Positions 13,337-24,200 of a stretch of DNA of 64,000 nucleotides are shown here, in pieces. Origin of the DNA: Planoprotostelium fungivorum. Its lineage: Eukaryota > Evosea > Variosea > Cavosteliida > Cavosteliaceae. The stretch's first letter is position 1; the number at the start of each line of letters is the position of its first letter. A program made the position numbers and the translations under genes. The stretch is taken from positions 1 to 64,000 of the forward strand of contig MDYQ01000207.1 in NCBI GenBank assembly GCA_003024175.1. The letters are read 5' to 3'. The notes below the pieces were generated by a model. It was not told where the DNA came from, did not search any database, and worked only from the letters and a program-made list of their open reading frames with translations.

Positions 13337-14440
13337 ATGCTTCAACGAACGAGCTACGTAGGGTGCACTTTCATCAGACATTCCACGAAACAGAAACCTT
13401 TATATCATAAACGCCCTAACTTTTCCACACCACCCTCGTTCAATCCGTATCGAATGGCTGCCACATACACAGCGGGTCAGTCTGTCCATTCAATTTCGTT
13501 GATATCAATTCCTATACTAGATGTCTTAGAGAAAGAGCTCCCCATCGTCCCATCCAAAGTTGTAGTTAAGACGAAGGAGGCCAATTCTTTCGTTTCCTTC
13601 TCTCTCAAACTCGAGCCTGAACAGAGAAAAGACTTCCAGTGAGCGATGTGATGGATCACATCACATCTGATGTGTTCAGATTCTACAGTGGACAGTGGTC
13701 CGACTTCTTCTTTCCGCCAGATAAGGATGCCAATCGACTATCAGATCCTAAAACCATCATCTCAGGTGCGTCGATCGAATAATGATGCAATTGAAGTGAC
13801 ATCCGTAAGGATTCTCAATGACTTCATCTCCAAACGAACTGAATGAGAGAGGAACCGTACGATTCACTGTAAAGAAGACGACTCATCCTGGAACCATCCA
13901 CGTCCACGACATCATGCAGGTGAAACATCCTCCTCTACACCTCGCGTGACCATGTGCAGGTGGGAGACACGATACACATCAAGGGAGGGCAAGGACCTTT
14001 CTTCTACTCCCGAGAGAAATTTCATCACAAGAAGGTTGTTCTCATCGGAGCGGGTGTGGGCACGACGCCCCTGTGGTCCATTCTCAGCCACATTTACGAT
14101 TCAGAGCCGGAGGTCTCCGCCACATTCATTCACTCTGTGAGAAACGAAGAAGACAAACTCTACATGCGAGAGATCGAAGAGATGATGCAGAAGAGAGAGA
14201 ACGTCCGAGCCAAGTGAGAGACAGGGACATCGAATCGTGAGGTTGACTGTCTATAGATGGTACGTGACCAGCACTTCTGGTCGTATGACTTCATCGCATC
14301 TGATTGAAGACTGTGGAGATCAGTTGAGCGAATCCCTGTATTACGTCTGTGGGCCGAAACCATTTGTTGATGATGTCTCGACGTGGCTGCGAGAGGCAGG
14401 AGTCAAAGAAGATGACATTCAGTATGAGAGATGGTGGTAA
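13337..14440 (+). CDS. OXNAD1-like FAD/NAD(P) oxidoreductase
   Basis: A ferredoxin-reductase-like flavoprotein. ATG 13337 gives a basic, Ser/Thr/Arg-rich leader (MLQRTSYVGCTFIRHSTKQK) typical of mitochondrial import. The FAD-binding barrel follows (KTKEANSFVSFSLKLEP, FYSGQWSDFFFP, FSMTSSPNELNERG, IMQVGDTIHIKGGQGPFFY) and then the NAD(P) domain with VVLIGAGVGTTPLWSIL and the C-terminal YYVCGPKPFVDDVSTWL ending in WW, as in animal OXNAD1. Short introns near 13642-13676, 13767-13811, 13920-13958 and 14216-14256 keep frame. Its electron acceptor is unknown for the family. A shorter start (ATG 13454, MAATYTAG) would remove the leader. Confidence 0.88.
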
Positions 14441-14582
14441 TGAAAAGTTGTTCGAATGACAAGACTATTCCAATGTTTTATCGATAGACAGCAACCGCTC
14501 GTGTCAAAATGTTGATGAAACCTCTCTTCCTTTTGCGAATCCGTTCGCGGATATTTGAGATCATTACAGATCGCCAGCAACG

Positions 14583-15851
14583 ATGAAGTTCATCCTTCAA
14601 TGTTGTTCATATTTTCCCTGCGCCACACCAGGGTTTCTGAAAGCAGTAAAGACGGTGAGACAGTCATCCCGCAATTGCCATCCATCTGAAACGATTCGAA
14701 AGTTCTTTAATGTACTACCTTGGTTGGCTGTTGTCATATATTTTGGAGTGGGATGGTTCGACTTCGTCTCTGTTTGTCTCATAGACATTGAGGAGGGTAA
14801 CGGCGGCAGAGCGCTGCTGAACCTCATAATCTTTCACGTGACAGGAGGTCTATGTATGTGGTCCTATTTCGCCACCGCTCTGGCATCTCCCAAGATGATA
14901 CAATTGGATGTGAGTGATACCCTCCACATTCGACCGACGTCTTTCTCAGGCCGATGAACAAGAAGATTACGAATTTGTCAAAGGAGAGATGGATGCAGCT
15001 CGTGCCGCCTTTGAGCAGAATCCATCAGCGAGGATCTTAGTGCCCAGCTATGTGTCACAGAGACTGTGTAAAAAGTGCACCTTTTACAAGCCAGAGAGAA
15101 CACATGTGAGTGGAGATCGTCCGTGATGTACTGAATCACGATAGCACTGCTCGTGGTGTAACACATGCATCGTGAAGATGGATCATCATTGTGAGATGTT
15201 CTGATCACGAACAATCTTCTCGATTCTAATCTTTCTTAGGTCCTTGGGTGGGCAACTGTGTCGGAGGTCACAAGTGAGTCTCCTCTTACATTCTAAAGTT
15301 TTGTGTGGCTGAGTCATGTTCAGCTACAAGTATTTCGTCTTGTTGTTGTTCTACACTCCAATATTCACTGGGTATTCTGCCGTCTATGGTTTCTATTCTC
15401 TCAGGACAGCAGTGAGCCATCACATCACCATCATCTCATTCTCATCTCTCACCATCACCCCTCTGACGCAGTTCAGGCACAAAACGGTCTTCCTTTCACT
15501 CGCGTCTTCCTTCTGAGCGTCATCGCCATATCACTCTGCATGGGCGTGGCCTGTCTACTCTCCCTCCACCTCTACCTCCTCTTTAGTAACACGACCACTC
15601 TGGAGTTTGGCTTTCTCATCGCAAAATGTTCCGGTTGCTCACCCGCGGTATGCATTCGATATTCAAATTTTCGTCTTCGTCGCGTTTTTGACTCGTTGTA
15701 GATGAGTCCGTACAACAAGGGTTCGTTGAGAAATTTCGAGTCGGTCTTTGGGACGGATCGTAAGCTGTGGCCCTTTCCAATGGAAAATCAAGTCTCAAAA
15801 GTGTCGATCAGGAGACCGATGGACACGAAGACAGTAGTCGAAATGGTGTAG
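14583..15851 (+). CDS. DHHC palmitoyltransferase
   Basis: S-acylates cysteines of membrane proteins. The protein has four membrane segments, two before the catalytic core (VLPWLAVVIYFGVGW, ALLNLIIFHVTGGLCMW) and two after it (YFVLLLFYTPIFTGYSA, FLLSVIAISLCMGVACLL), with the Cys-rich DHHC domain split by introns: SQRLCKKCTFYKPERTH, HCSWCNTCIVKMDHH, CPWVGNCVGGHNYK. The C-terminal MSPYNKGSLRNFESVFG matches the NPYDxGxxxNxxxVFG element (TTxE/PaCCT region) of the family. The last intron ends in ACTCGTTGTAG, one of the recurring intron elements. The protein acts at the Golgi, ER or plasma membrane; which one cannot be told. Confidence 0.93.
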
Positions 15852-16131
15852 AGAAACTGCATGTGTTGTGGTGAACGCAACATGTCGAAGGTTCCGTCTT
15901 CTCTTCAGGCTGGAGGTATAAAGGATGAAGACAGAATGATTTAGAGTTTTTAAAACGTGATCGAGGCTACTGATAACCAGTCGTTCACCACACAACAAAT
16001 TTGTAAATGAGGAAGTGAAGATCACTAGATTCGACATTGGTCCTGCGGTGTAAGGTGTATCGATCATCGAAAGCGAAGAGCGTTCAACGGACAATGGTTG
16101 TACACAAAAACTTTATCCAAACACTTGGTGT

Positions 16132-16443
16132 TTAGATGATGGTACAGCAGCACTCCTCTTGGCATCCACAGCATCCGCAGGACTCTTCACATCCTCCCTT
16201 TAGGTGGAAGGAGAGGTTCACAGTTGACCCGTCGGCAATGTCGTTGTTCATTACGGCTCCAGAGGCGTCTTTGAACATCTATCAAACTCGATCAACCCAT
16301 GCTCCTTCACATCATCCTCTTCTCACCTGATAGCTCTGAGGGACTCCCTTCTGCTCGTAGATCTCGTCCTTGAGTTGCTGAACGTCGCTGGCCTGAGCCT
16401 CGAAGGTCTCGCCGGTGGCTGTGAGGACGATCTTGACTGTCAT
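16132..16443 (-). CDS. Ubiquitin-like protein with GG motif and Cys-rich CaaX tail
   Basis: Two exons (16443-16328 and about 16278-16132, intron about 49 nt) encode 87 residues. The first about 68 form a ubiquitin-like beta-grasp: MTVKIVLTATGETFEAQASD, VQQLKDEIYEQKGVPQSYQ, GSTVNLSFHLKGG. LKGG lies where ubiquitin has LRGG. The remaining tail is CEESCGCCGCQEECCCTII: eight or nine cysteines and a terminal CTII that fits a CaaX prenylation box (Ile at the end suggests geranylgeranylation), with neighbouring Cys that could be palmitoylated. Membrane-anchored ubiquitin-fold proteins (MUBs) of plants and animals share the fold plus CaaX idea, but not, as far as I recall, a GG immediately before such a Cys-rich tail. 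The loop corresponding to ubiquitin 52-60 is shortened. Function is inferred only: a membrane-tethered E2 platform or a cleavable ubiquitin-like modifier. Confidence 0.85.
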
Positions 16444-16675
16444 GTTGTTGGTTTGTGGTTGCTCTTTGGCTGTCCCTGAAAAATGAATCCTCCTACTCTT
16501 GTGTCGGGCGAGCGGAAGTCCGGTTTCAGTTAAGTAAGGTTTGAGGGTAAAATACCATCGTTCTCGTCATATCTGGTACAGTTGTACGGTAGAGGAGAAA
16601 GCACAGCCGGCTGGGTGACGCTCACTTTTTCGGGCGATGTAAAAATGCTCGTGTCCATCGGAACTTTATCTTTCT

Positions 16676-17942
16676 ATGAATCTCGGGGCGGTCAGGGTGA
16701 CCTCCTGCTCTCTTCGTAAGCTCAGGCCCGAAAATCTTTGCCTGACACAGCATACGACCTATCGGAAGCGATCATTGAATGATATCGTGCGCTGCGGACG
16801 TCAGCATTCGACCACATCTTCTATCACGCTTCCTGAGGGTGCAAGATTGATTCAGTTTTCGAATCGAAGACGAAACGCATTATCGTTGGAGTCTCTTCGA
16901 TCCGTTAAGGAACAACTCCTTCAGGCAAACACGAAAGACGGTGTGACGACTCTGCTTCCCGATTTTCTTCCTTCACAGTTACCACCCAGAGATTCGATAC
17001 AAGATAGGTTGTCCATACCCGTTGAGAAGAGAGACTCAATGTGAACAGATGGTTGTGGGATTCTGAAGAATGGAGGAAACAAAGAGGTGGTCTCCCTAGT
17101 TGCCTCGTCATCGCCACAGAAGGACCCGTCTTCTCCAGTGGACACGATCTCTCTGAGATGAAAGGGAAACCGAAAGAAGAGGTGAAAGATCACTTGCATG
17201 ATATCACGTCCGTTGACTCTAGATCAGATCAAAGAGATATTCGACTTGTGTTCCGAAGTGATGAGCCTCATTCGAAGATCACCCTCCGTTGTTATCAGTC
17301 GAATCAATGGGATCGCCACTGCAGCCGGCGCTCAACTTGCAGCAACAACCGACATCGTCATCGCTTCACCATCGTCTTCGTTTGGAACACCAGGTGAGAA
17401 CATATGTTCTAAATTTCTTCATGACATTCTCAACAGGTGTTAGAGTGGGACTGTACTGTACGACCCCCGGGGTGGCGGTGGCGAGGGCGTTCCCGCCAAA
17501 AACGGCTTTCGGCATGTTGGCCACGGCGAGGACTCTCAGCGCAAAGGAAGCACACGAGAAGGGAATGGTCACTTTCCTGTCCAAAGTGGAAGGAGAAGGA
17601 GAAGTACATGCTTTAGACCAGCTAGTCCACGATGTTGCTCTCGACATCACATCGTCAGGTTCTCAAGTGAGATCGATCATCGATCATCACTCTCACATCT
17701 GATGTGAATCGGAGAGGATGAATAGAAAAGGATTCAAATTGTATCTGATGAATTGACAGATCCAAGCGTTAGGAAAATGGTCCTTCTATACTCAGATAGG
17801 AATGAGGGAAGGAGGAGGTGATGGTATGGAGGCGGCTGTGAAGTGGGCGGGAGAGATCATGGCTAGAAACGCAAAGCTAGACGATGCGAAGGAAGGTTTC
17901 TCTGCATTTTTGGAAAAGAGGAAGCCGAGCTGGAAGACTTGA
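16676..17942 (+). CDS. Enoyl-CoA hydratase/isomerase family protein (ECHDC3-like)
   Basis: Crotonase-fold protein, probably mitochondrial: the first 35 residues are basic and Ser/Thr-rich (VTSCSLRKLRPENLCLTQHT). Crotonase signatures: LIQFSNRRRNALSLESLRS (N-terminal CoA pocket), VIATEGPVFSSGHDLSEMKG (oxyanion-hole GHDL), SPSVVISRINGIATAAGAQL and ATTDIVIASPSSSFGTPG (second oxyanion loop). The C-terminal helix ends EGFSAFLEKRKPSW, as in ECHDC3. The family's physiological substrate is unsettled. Introns near 16927-17040, 17189-17230, 17393-17439, 17665-17760; the first of these is approximate because the frame is also open nearby. It diverges from the ubiquitin-like gene with about 230 bp between ATGs. 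Confidence 0.88.
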
Positions 17943-18177
17943 TGAAATAAATGGACTGCTGGTCATGATACTTTCACACTGTCCTCATGAGTTGGATTAG
18001 AGATGGCCCACATGTTCTATTGTTTCTGGCGGAGTTGTTGCACCAACGAAGAGTCCTCAGCACTTAGAGCGCAGTCATTGGAGCCATCATCGGCATCATC
18101 CTGCAGATTCGAAAACACAACTCAAAAGGATGACATTCGTGTTGTCTTAAGGCCAGAAACGAAGAGAAACCGACATT

Positions 18178-19838
18178 TTATCTCTTTCCTCTGCTCTTCG
18201 ATCTTCCACTGGTGAGTGGCTGCGAACCCTTTGGCAACACGACAGCCGTTTGCTTCGCCGCTTCCGACGATTTGAAGTCAGTCACCACGGCCGCTGCCGC
18301 AGTGAGTGGAGTGGGGGTGACCTTCTCTGGCTTCTGATCGAAGATCTTGACGGTGGGGACGTCTTCTAGTGCGTCGGCTCGTCGAATCTTTGGAATGTTG
18401 AAGAACTTGGACACGGCGGGACGTCTGAGGGTCTTCGTGATGGCGAAACCCATGATGGAAGATGGGATCCAGTAGCACAGAACGGACTGTGAGAACGTGA
18501 GATGATGATGATGATCGGGTGTGAAATTCGTGGTTGATGATGGTGTGTGATGATGGACGTACCGCTGGCATGGTGGTTCCGATGAAGAAGACAAAGGCAG
18601 CCATGACCGATCCGATTTTCTTCGACATGCTCGAGTTGGCTTCCGTCACTGTAGCTTCCATGGCATTCATCTACGATCCGATCAGCTTGATGATGCACCA
18701 TCACACATTGCCATCGATCATCACGATCATCATCTTCTACACTCACCCAAACACTTCCCAGCAATACACCGGCGTTCATCGCAGGTAAGATGAAATAAGG
18801 ATCCGGCAGAGTCAGATTTTCGAACCAAAGGGCTCCACCGTGAACCAAGGCGGGAGCGAACTCGTGGTTACGAAGCGCGACGAAGAAGGTGAAGAAGAGG
18901 GGAGCTTGCATGAGAGGGTTCAGTAAGGCCTTGAACATGGCACCGGCGGCACCAACTTTTCTCATCTCATCCATGACCAGTCTCTGTGCCTCCATGAACT
19001 TGACTCGATCACTGTCCTAGTCATCACGTTGCATCGTCCATGATGACGGACTCACGCGTTCGACTTTGTCTCTCTGTACTTCTGCTTGGCGACATCCATC
19101 TTCCTCCTCGCGGCTAATACGGCCGGATTTGTCGCCGCATTGCTCGATGCGGCCGATGCACGTAAGGACTTGACCATCATGGGAGAGATGAGGATTCTGA
19201 GGAAGACGGTGGTGGCTGCGATGGTGACGTACCAAGGCATACCGCTGTACTCGTGGATGGATGCGAGAGCATCTTGCATCCAGTGGACGGGTTGGTAGAT
19301 GATGCTGTCGGACCAATCGCTCGCGGGTGTTTCGGGTATCGTATCGATGGCTGGTGGGAGGTGAGAAGTTTGCATTGGAAGATGGATATGAATGTACCTT
19401 TGCTGACTTTGTCGTTCTGAGCCTGCATGATGCGATAGAGCTCTTCCAAGCTCTCTGCGTCTGTCTTGGAACTTCTGTGGAGGCATTCAGATGATCAACG
19501 TGATGGTGCGGACTCACACATCGAATGGTGGTAGATCACCAACCGACTGAGGTGGAGTGGCTGGATTGACTGGTGGTGGATGGACAGCAGCTGAATGGTC
19601 GGTAGGTGGAGCATCAAGCTTAGAGGAGGGAGGAGGCACAGAGTTGGAGTTCAATCTCACAGAAAGAACGTTGGAACTCAGAACTGACACTGTCAGAGGA
19701 GTGATAACGAAGGGAAAAGTTGGCACCTCTCGATTTCAAAACATGGGAACGGTTGAGATTACCGATGGGAAGATGTGACAGTGTCCTGTGTGTTTGCGAG
19801 CTCTTTTGCTGCAGCAAGTGTATTCCGCGTAGCATCAT
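18178..19838 (-). CDS. OXA1: OXA1/YidC/Alb3-family mitochondrial membrane insertase
   Basis: Inserts proteins into the mitochondrial inner membrane. A basic leader (MLRGIHLLQQKSSQTHRTLS) is followed by a Pro-rich linker, TDAESLEELYRIMQAQND, and the insertase core: YSGMPWYVTIAATTVFLRIL, a matrix coiled loop (NPAVLAARRKMDVAKQKYR, EAQRLVMDEMRKVGA), then LLNPLMQAPLFFTFFVALRN, FILPAMNAGVLLGSVWV, KKIGSVMAAFVFFIGTTMPA and SVLCYWIPSSIMGFAITKTL. The last segment ends in a basic Lys/Arg tail (SGRSKSRGKR), as in OXA1, where it contacts ribosomes. About six introns; those near 18490-18560 and 18675-18750 are rich in CATC/GATG runs. Divergent from TMEM231 (about 80 bp between start codons). Confidence 0.92.
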
Positions 19839-19920
19839 TCTTCTCTGAGATCAGATCACATCATCTACCTCATCTACAACTGATGTTTTTCAGCCAAACG
19901 CGGCAACAGCCTCAACGGTC

Positions 19921-21075
19921 ATGCCGCTGCTATTCTGGGAGAGTCAGAAACGCTACTACTCTTCTCCATGGCTTTCAGCAGCTACATTCTACACACTGTT
20001 GGCCATCGGCGCATGCTTCGTGTCTCCGTTTATCATCACATATTACTCTGGAGGTTTGATCAGATAGATTGCGATGTGAGATAACCTGTTATAGGTCTGT
20101 GGCTTAAATTTACGGAAGAATTCGAACAACCTTTCATCAACTTTCGATACGAGATGTTGATGAAAGCATACAGCAGCCAAGACACCCTATTCTGGAGTAC
20201 ATCTCCCACGATCAATCAATACGCAGCGGAGCAGTTACGAACACCCAGTGTAACTGTGAGGTGAACTGCATGACATCGCCATCTTATGACTGCAGGTGGC
20301 CAACCGAGATTACAACTTTGATGGAAAGATAGACGAGATCGAATTGAGGATACAGATACCACTTGATAGCAGTGAAACGATTAACGGTTTCGACGTCTTA
20401 CTCTTCTTCAACTACAGTTTGACGGTAAATTTTCTCGAACCTCATCCATCCTCATCCATCCTCATCATCACAGACGTCTCTTCACCTCAACATGACTGGT
20501 GCGGTCCATCTTCGTTTGGAGTCTAGCACGCCTTCATCAGCATTCACAAACTCGGGAAAGTTACAGATGAATCAGATCCAGCAGATCTACGTACCCGGAC
20601 AACGTCTGACTTACAATTATCCGGTGTACAATTTCACCAACACGACTGCGAACAACGCAGTAGCCGCCTTCGATTTTGCCGGCTTACTCCGTAGCTACCA
20701 CCTACGTAACGGTGAGACCCTCTCGTCGGCGCTTCTAATATTGCGACAGAGACCCTATACTTGCAAGAGGAGTACAGAATGACTGATCCTGTATTGGGCA
20801 CTATCGCTGCAGGCGATTCATCTTACACGATAAGATCATACATGAAAGTTCAGCCGAATCGTATCTTGCAGCGACCCAGCGCCGTACAGACCGTGAAGAT
20901 GGCTTGGGTTCAATATCTCAGCATACTCATCCTCTTCTACATCGGGGGCATGCTGCTCTCCCACTTTCTATTCACGCAACAGATCATACAGGCTGATGTC
21001 TCGACGGAATCTCACCTACTGGCGCCCAATAACGTCTCACACCCGAGAGACAGATATAAATTGAAGAAGTTGTAA
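19921..21075 (+). CDS. TMEM231: Ciliary transition-zone protein TMEM231
   Basis: A B9/MKS-complex membrane protein of the ciliary transition zone, where it gates entry of ciliary membrane proteins. N-terminal membrane segment AATFYTLLAIGACFVSPFII, then an extracytosolic domain with the family hallmark NRDYNFDGKIDEIELRIQIP (R-N-x-DGK-D) followed by FDVLLFFNYSLT, PGQRLTYNYPVYNF, and the C-terminal membrane segment preceded by VKMAWVQYLSILILFYIGG, which matches the KxAWVQYxSILL signature. Start ATG 19921 (MPLLFWESQKRY) gives a length close to the human protein. Introns near 20054-20094, 20257-20295, 20424-20474 and 20711-20752 hold phase. The neighbour downstream on the same strand is the axonemal gene CFAP47. 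Confidence 0.9.
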
Positions 21076-21171
21076 CTTTGTCCCACCCCAGCGTCAGCCA
21101 CACCAGCTGAAGAGAACACGACGTGTCGATCACACACACTGCATGGAAGGCTTTTACTCTGTTGTTTTTAT

Positions 21172-21191
21172 CTTGACACTTTGGTGTCAAG
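21172..21191 (+). promoter_or_regulatory. Perfect 8-bp hairpin in the CFAP47 leader region
   Basis: CTTGACAC (21172-21179), a TTTG loop, then GTGTCAAG (21184-21191). It lies between the TMEM231 stop and the CFAP47 start chosen here, so it could be in the 3' end of one transcript or the 5' leader of the other. Function unknown. Confidence 0.35.
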
Positions 21192-21250
21192 CAAAAAGCT
21201 ATTTATGGTGCAGTTCCAGCTTTTCAGGACGAGAGGAGCATTCATCCTAC

Positions 21251-24200
21251 ATGACTTCTAGGAAGAGAGGTGATTCTTCCTCACCAACTGCCACGAAAGA
21301 TCGTCCGCCGGAGGATAAAAAGGCCAGCCACATCTCCGTCACACCGTCCGTGATCAATATCTCTAATGTGGTGTTGGGGAAAACATACGAGGTGAACATT
21401 CGAAAGATAGCGTTGATACTACAGTTACGATTTTGAAAAAACGAATTTGAGATTGGATGCATGAATGGATTAATCGGACGATGTAGGTCGTTGTCACAAT
21501 ACGAAATTTAGCGGTCGATCTGAAACCGATTCGAGTCACATTACCTTCTTCAGACCAAGGATTCTCACTGAGGTAAGTCTAAATTATCCGCATAATCTCG
21601 GTAAATACACAGACAACAAGTCTTTTCACATCTGCGCTCCATCGTCAGATGTGGTGTTGATTTGCCTTTATCAGGGGAGTACAGGGCACAGAATTTTACG
21701 CTGCGTACGGATTAGATAAAAAGGTCACGCTAGAATATATACCTCAGCAAGAGAAAGAATGCACTACACGCATCATCGTCAAATCAGATGTGGGCAGTGT
21801 CGAGGTATGTGGATATTTCTCACTTCTGAGACGATCACCGCTGACGACATCATCACAGATTCCAGTCTATGTCACTCTTCCTGCTGCAGAATTTCACTTT
21901 GGACAGAACGAGATCTCATTTGGTAATCTCGTTTTAAACCAATCCTTATCCAAGACGGTCACTGTACATAATAAGGGACAGAAGGGAGGAGAATTCAGCA
22001 TAGCTTACGACACGTCCGTGCCACTACAGATCACACCGGCGAGAGGATATTTAGATGCAAAAGGAGGAGCGAAGTCTTCCGTTCAAATAACAGTGAGTCA
22101 TAGACGATCGACACCATGAAGATGATCACTTATAACTGGAGATATTCAGCTCTTCTCATACTCATTCGTCATAGATCAGATTGGATGCTTCTGTGGCGGG
22201 TCTATTCAAGAGCACGGCCACATTAGAAGCCAACGGTCAATCTTCTTCGTTAGACATCATGGCCACCGTCGTCTCGCAATCTCTCGAGCTGATGCTGCCC
22301 GACGGCAGACGATTGGACACGATTCACTTTGGATCCATTTATTTCGGTCAAGAGAGATCTTTCTCGGCTGTATTAGTCAACAACGGCCCCCACCCTTCTT
22401 CCTTTCGAACTCTCATCGATTCAAAGACCGAGGTAATGTCATTGCAGAGTTTCTCTCCTCTCGTTTTTGTTTATTTTGCAAAGAATTGGACTAACTTTAT
22501 GACAGGATGAAGAATTGTTGATGAATTGGTCAGAGATGATTGTGGAGCCATCAGAGGGCACCATCGATCCCATGTCTAGAACGGAGCTCGTCTTTCGTTT
22601 CACACCGGTGGATATCGATCCACAGCTCCTTCCCCTCCTCAAGAACATGAGGATACCGAAATCTCTATTGAATCCACAGCGAGAATACTCTCGCATCGCC
22701 TTCATCGCCATCGTGGAGACCGGACAATCGATCGAGATTCCTTTGACTGCCAGAGTGAGTCACACTCTTTCACTTGAAACTTGTTAATACAATTTCAGGC
22801 CATCAAGACGGTGTATGACGTGTCAGCGAACAACTTGAACTTTGGAGATACGTTCGTTAATTCATCTTCTGAGCTTACCTTCACCCTTACCAATCGATGT
22901 GAAGAGTTACCGATCAACTATCACGTTCAGAAGGTGGCGCACTTCAAGACCGTTCCTTCGAATGGTAAGTTGTTACCTCTTCAATCGCAAGAGATCTCGG
23001 TCGTGTTTGCACCCAAGCAGGTGAGAAGAATCGTGCCCCCAGCCTCCACCGACTCTCGTTGTAGATGGGGGTCTTCCGTCACATCATCGAGCTGAACATC
23101 TGTAACGGAATTTCGATCGCGCCGTTGCATTTGAAGGGCAATGCATCGTTCAAGCCGGGTTCGGGTGATACTGCCACACTGAAACTACCACCTATCAAGA
23201 CACCAGAGTCTCCCAGCCGCAGTACATGTGAGCGTGATCAGAGTTGTGAACATTGACATGGATCAGGGAAGAGAGCGGGAGAGGTGATGATATCACTTCA
23301 ACCGGATACGGAAGCTGTGGATTCGTTCCAGAGGAGGAAAGAGAACGGAAATCAGTACACTCAGTTCATTAGAGCATCACACGCCGCTCGTGTGGCCCGC
23401 AAGGTCGATCATTCTCATTCTCATTCTTCTTATTCTCCTCATTCACATACTCATTCTCAATTCTTCACATTTTCTCTTCGTACTTCTGTAAACAATTATT
23501 TGTGTGGGAACTAACTCGTTACAGTTGCAAGAGAGAGCAGAAGAGACGATCCAAGATGTCGATATGGACATGCAGCCGGGCGCCGGTCTATTGACCCCAC
23601 GTCTCCAACTCCCCAAAGTCGTCGACTCTTACTTTGGAAACTACAAGAACATGGTCGACCGTCTTAAACTGAGAAAGAAGGCCCGCGAGACGACGAGCGA
23701 AGACGTTCTCATCAAGAAGAAATTCAAATCGAAACCTACGACGCAGCTAGAGATGAGAGAGTGCAAGGCGAAATTGAGCCGCGCAGATCTATTTCAGAAC
23801 GTGACGGCCGGTAACAAGATGTTTGACTTTGGAACCGTCTGCGTTTACAGTCAAAATACCAAGTCATTCAACATCACGAACAACATGAAGCAGAGTCTTT
23901 TGGTGGCTCTCGTTGTAGAGCACGAGGAACTGAAGAAGAGCTCGCCTTCCGCGCAGGTGAGCTGAAATATGCGATCTGCGATTGAATATTCTGGGAAAGG
24001 TCATACCGCCCGGCGCCACGGCGGGTTTCGATGTGGTCTTGTGTTCTACGACACCTCAGTCGTTCTACAACACTATATCTTACACCATCAACGGACAGCA
24101 CACTTACATCATCACCATCACGGCAGACGTGTCGCCCATCAACTTGGATCTCTCAAAAGAACAGATCAACTTTCGGTTCTCTCCAGATTCTCTGTCTTCA

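Noticed and set aside
21143-21253. Upstream in-frame ATG giving CFAP47 an apparent signal peptide
   Set aside because: CFAP47 is a cytosolic axonemal protein; the second ATG (21251) gives a normal hydrophilic start. The longer start remains possible.
23905-23915. CGTTGTAGAG and several ATCTACAACG copies as intron elements
   Set aside because: Some copies (23908, 43330, 44342, 45602) are in exons and read as ordinary Val-Val-Glu, Ile-Tyr-Asn or Ser-Thr-Thr codons; they were not counted as intron elements.
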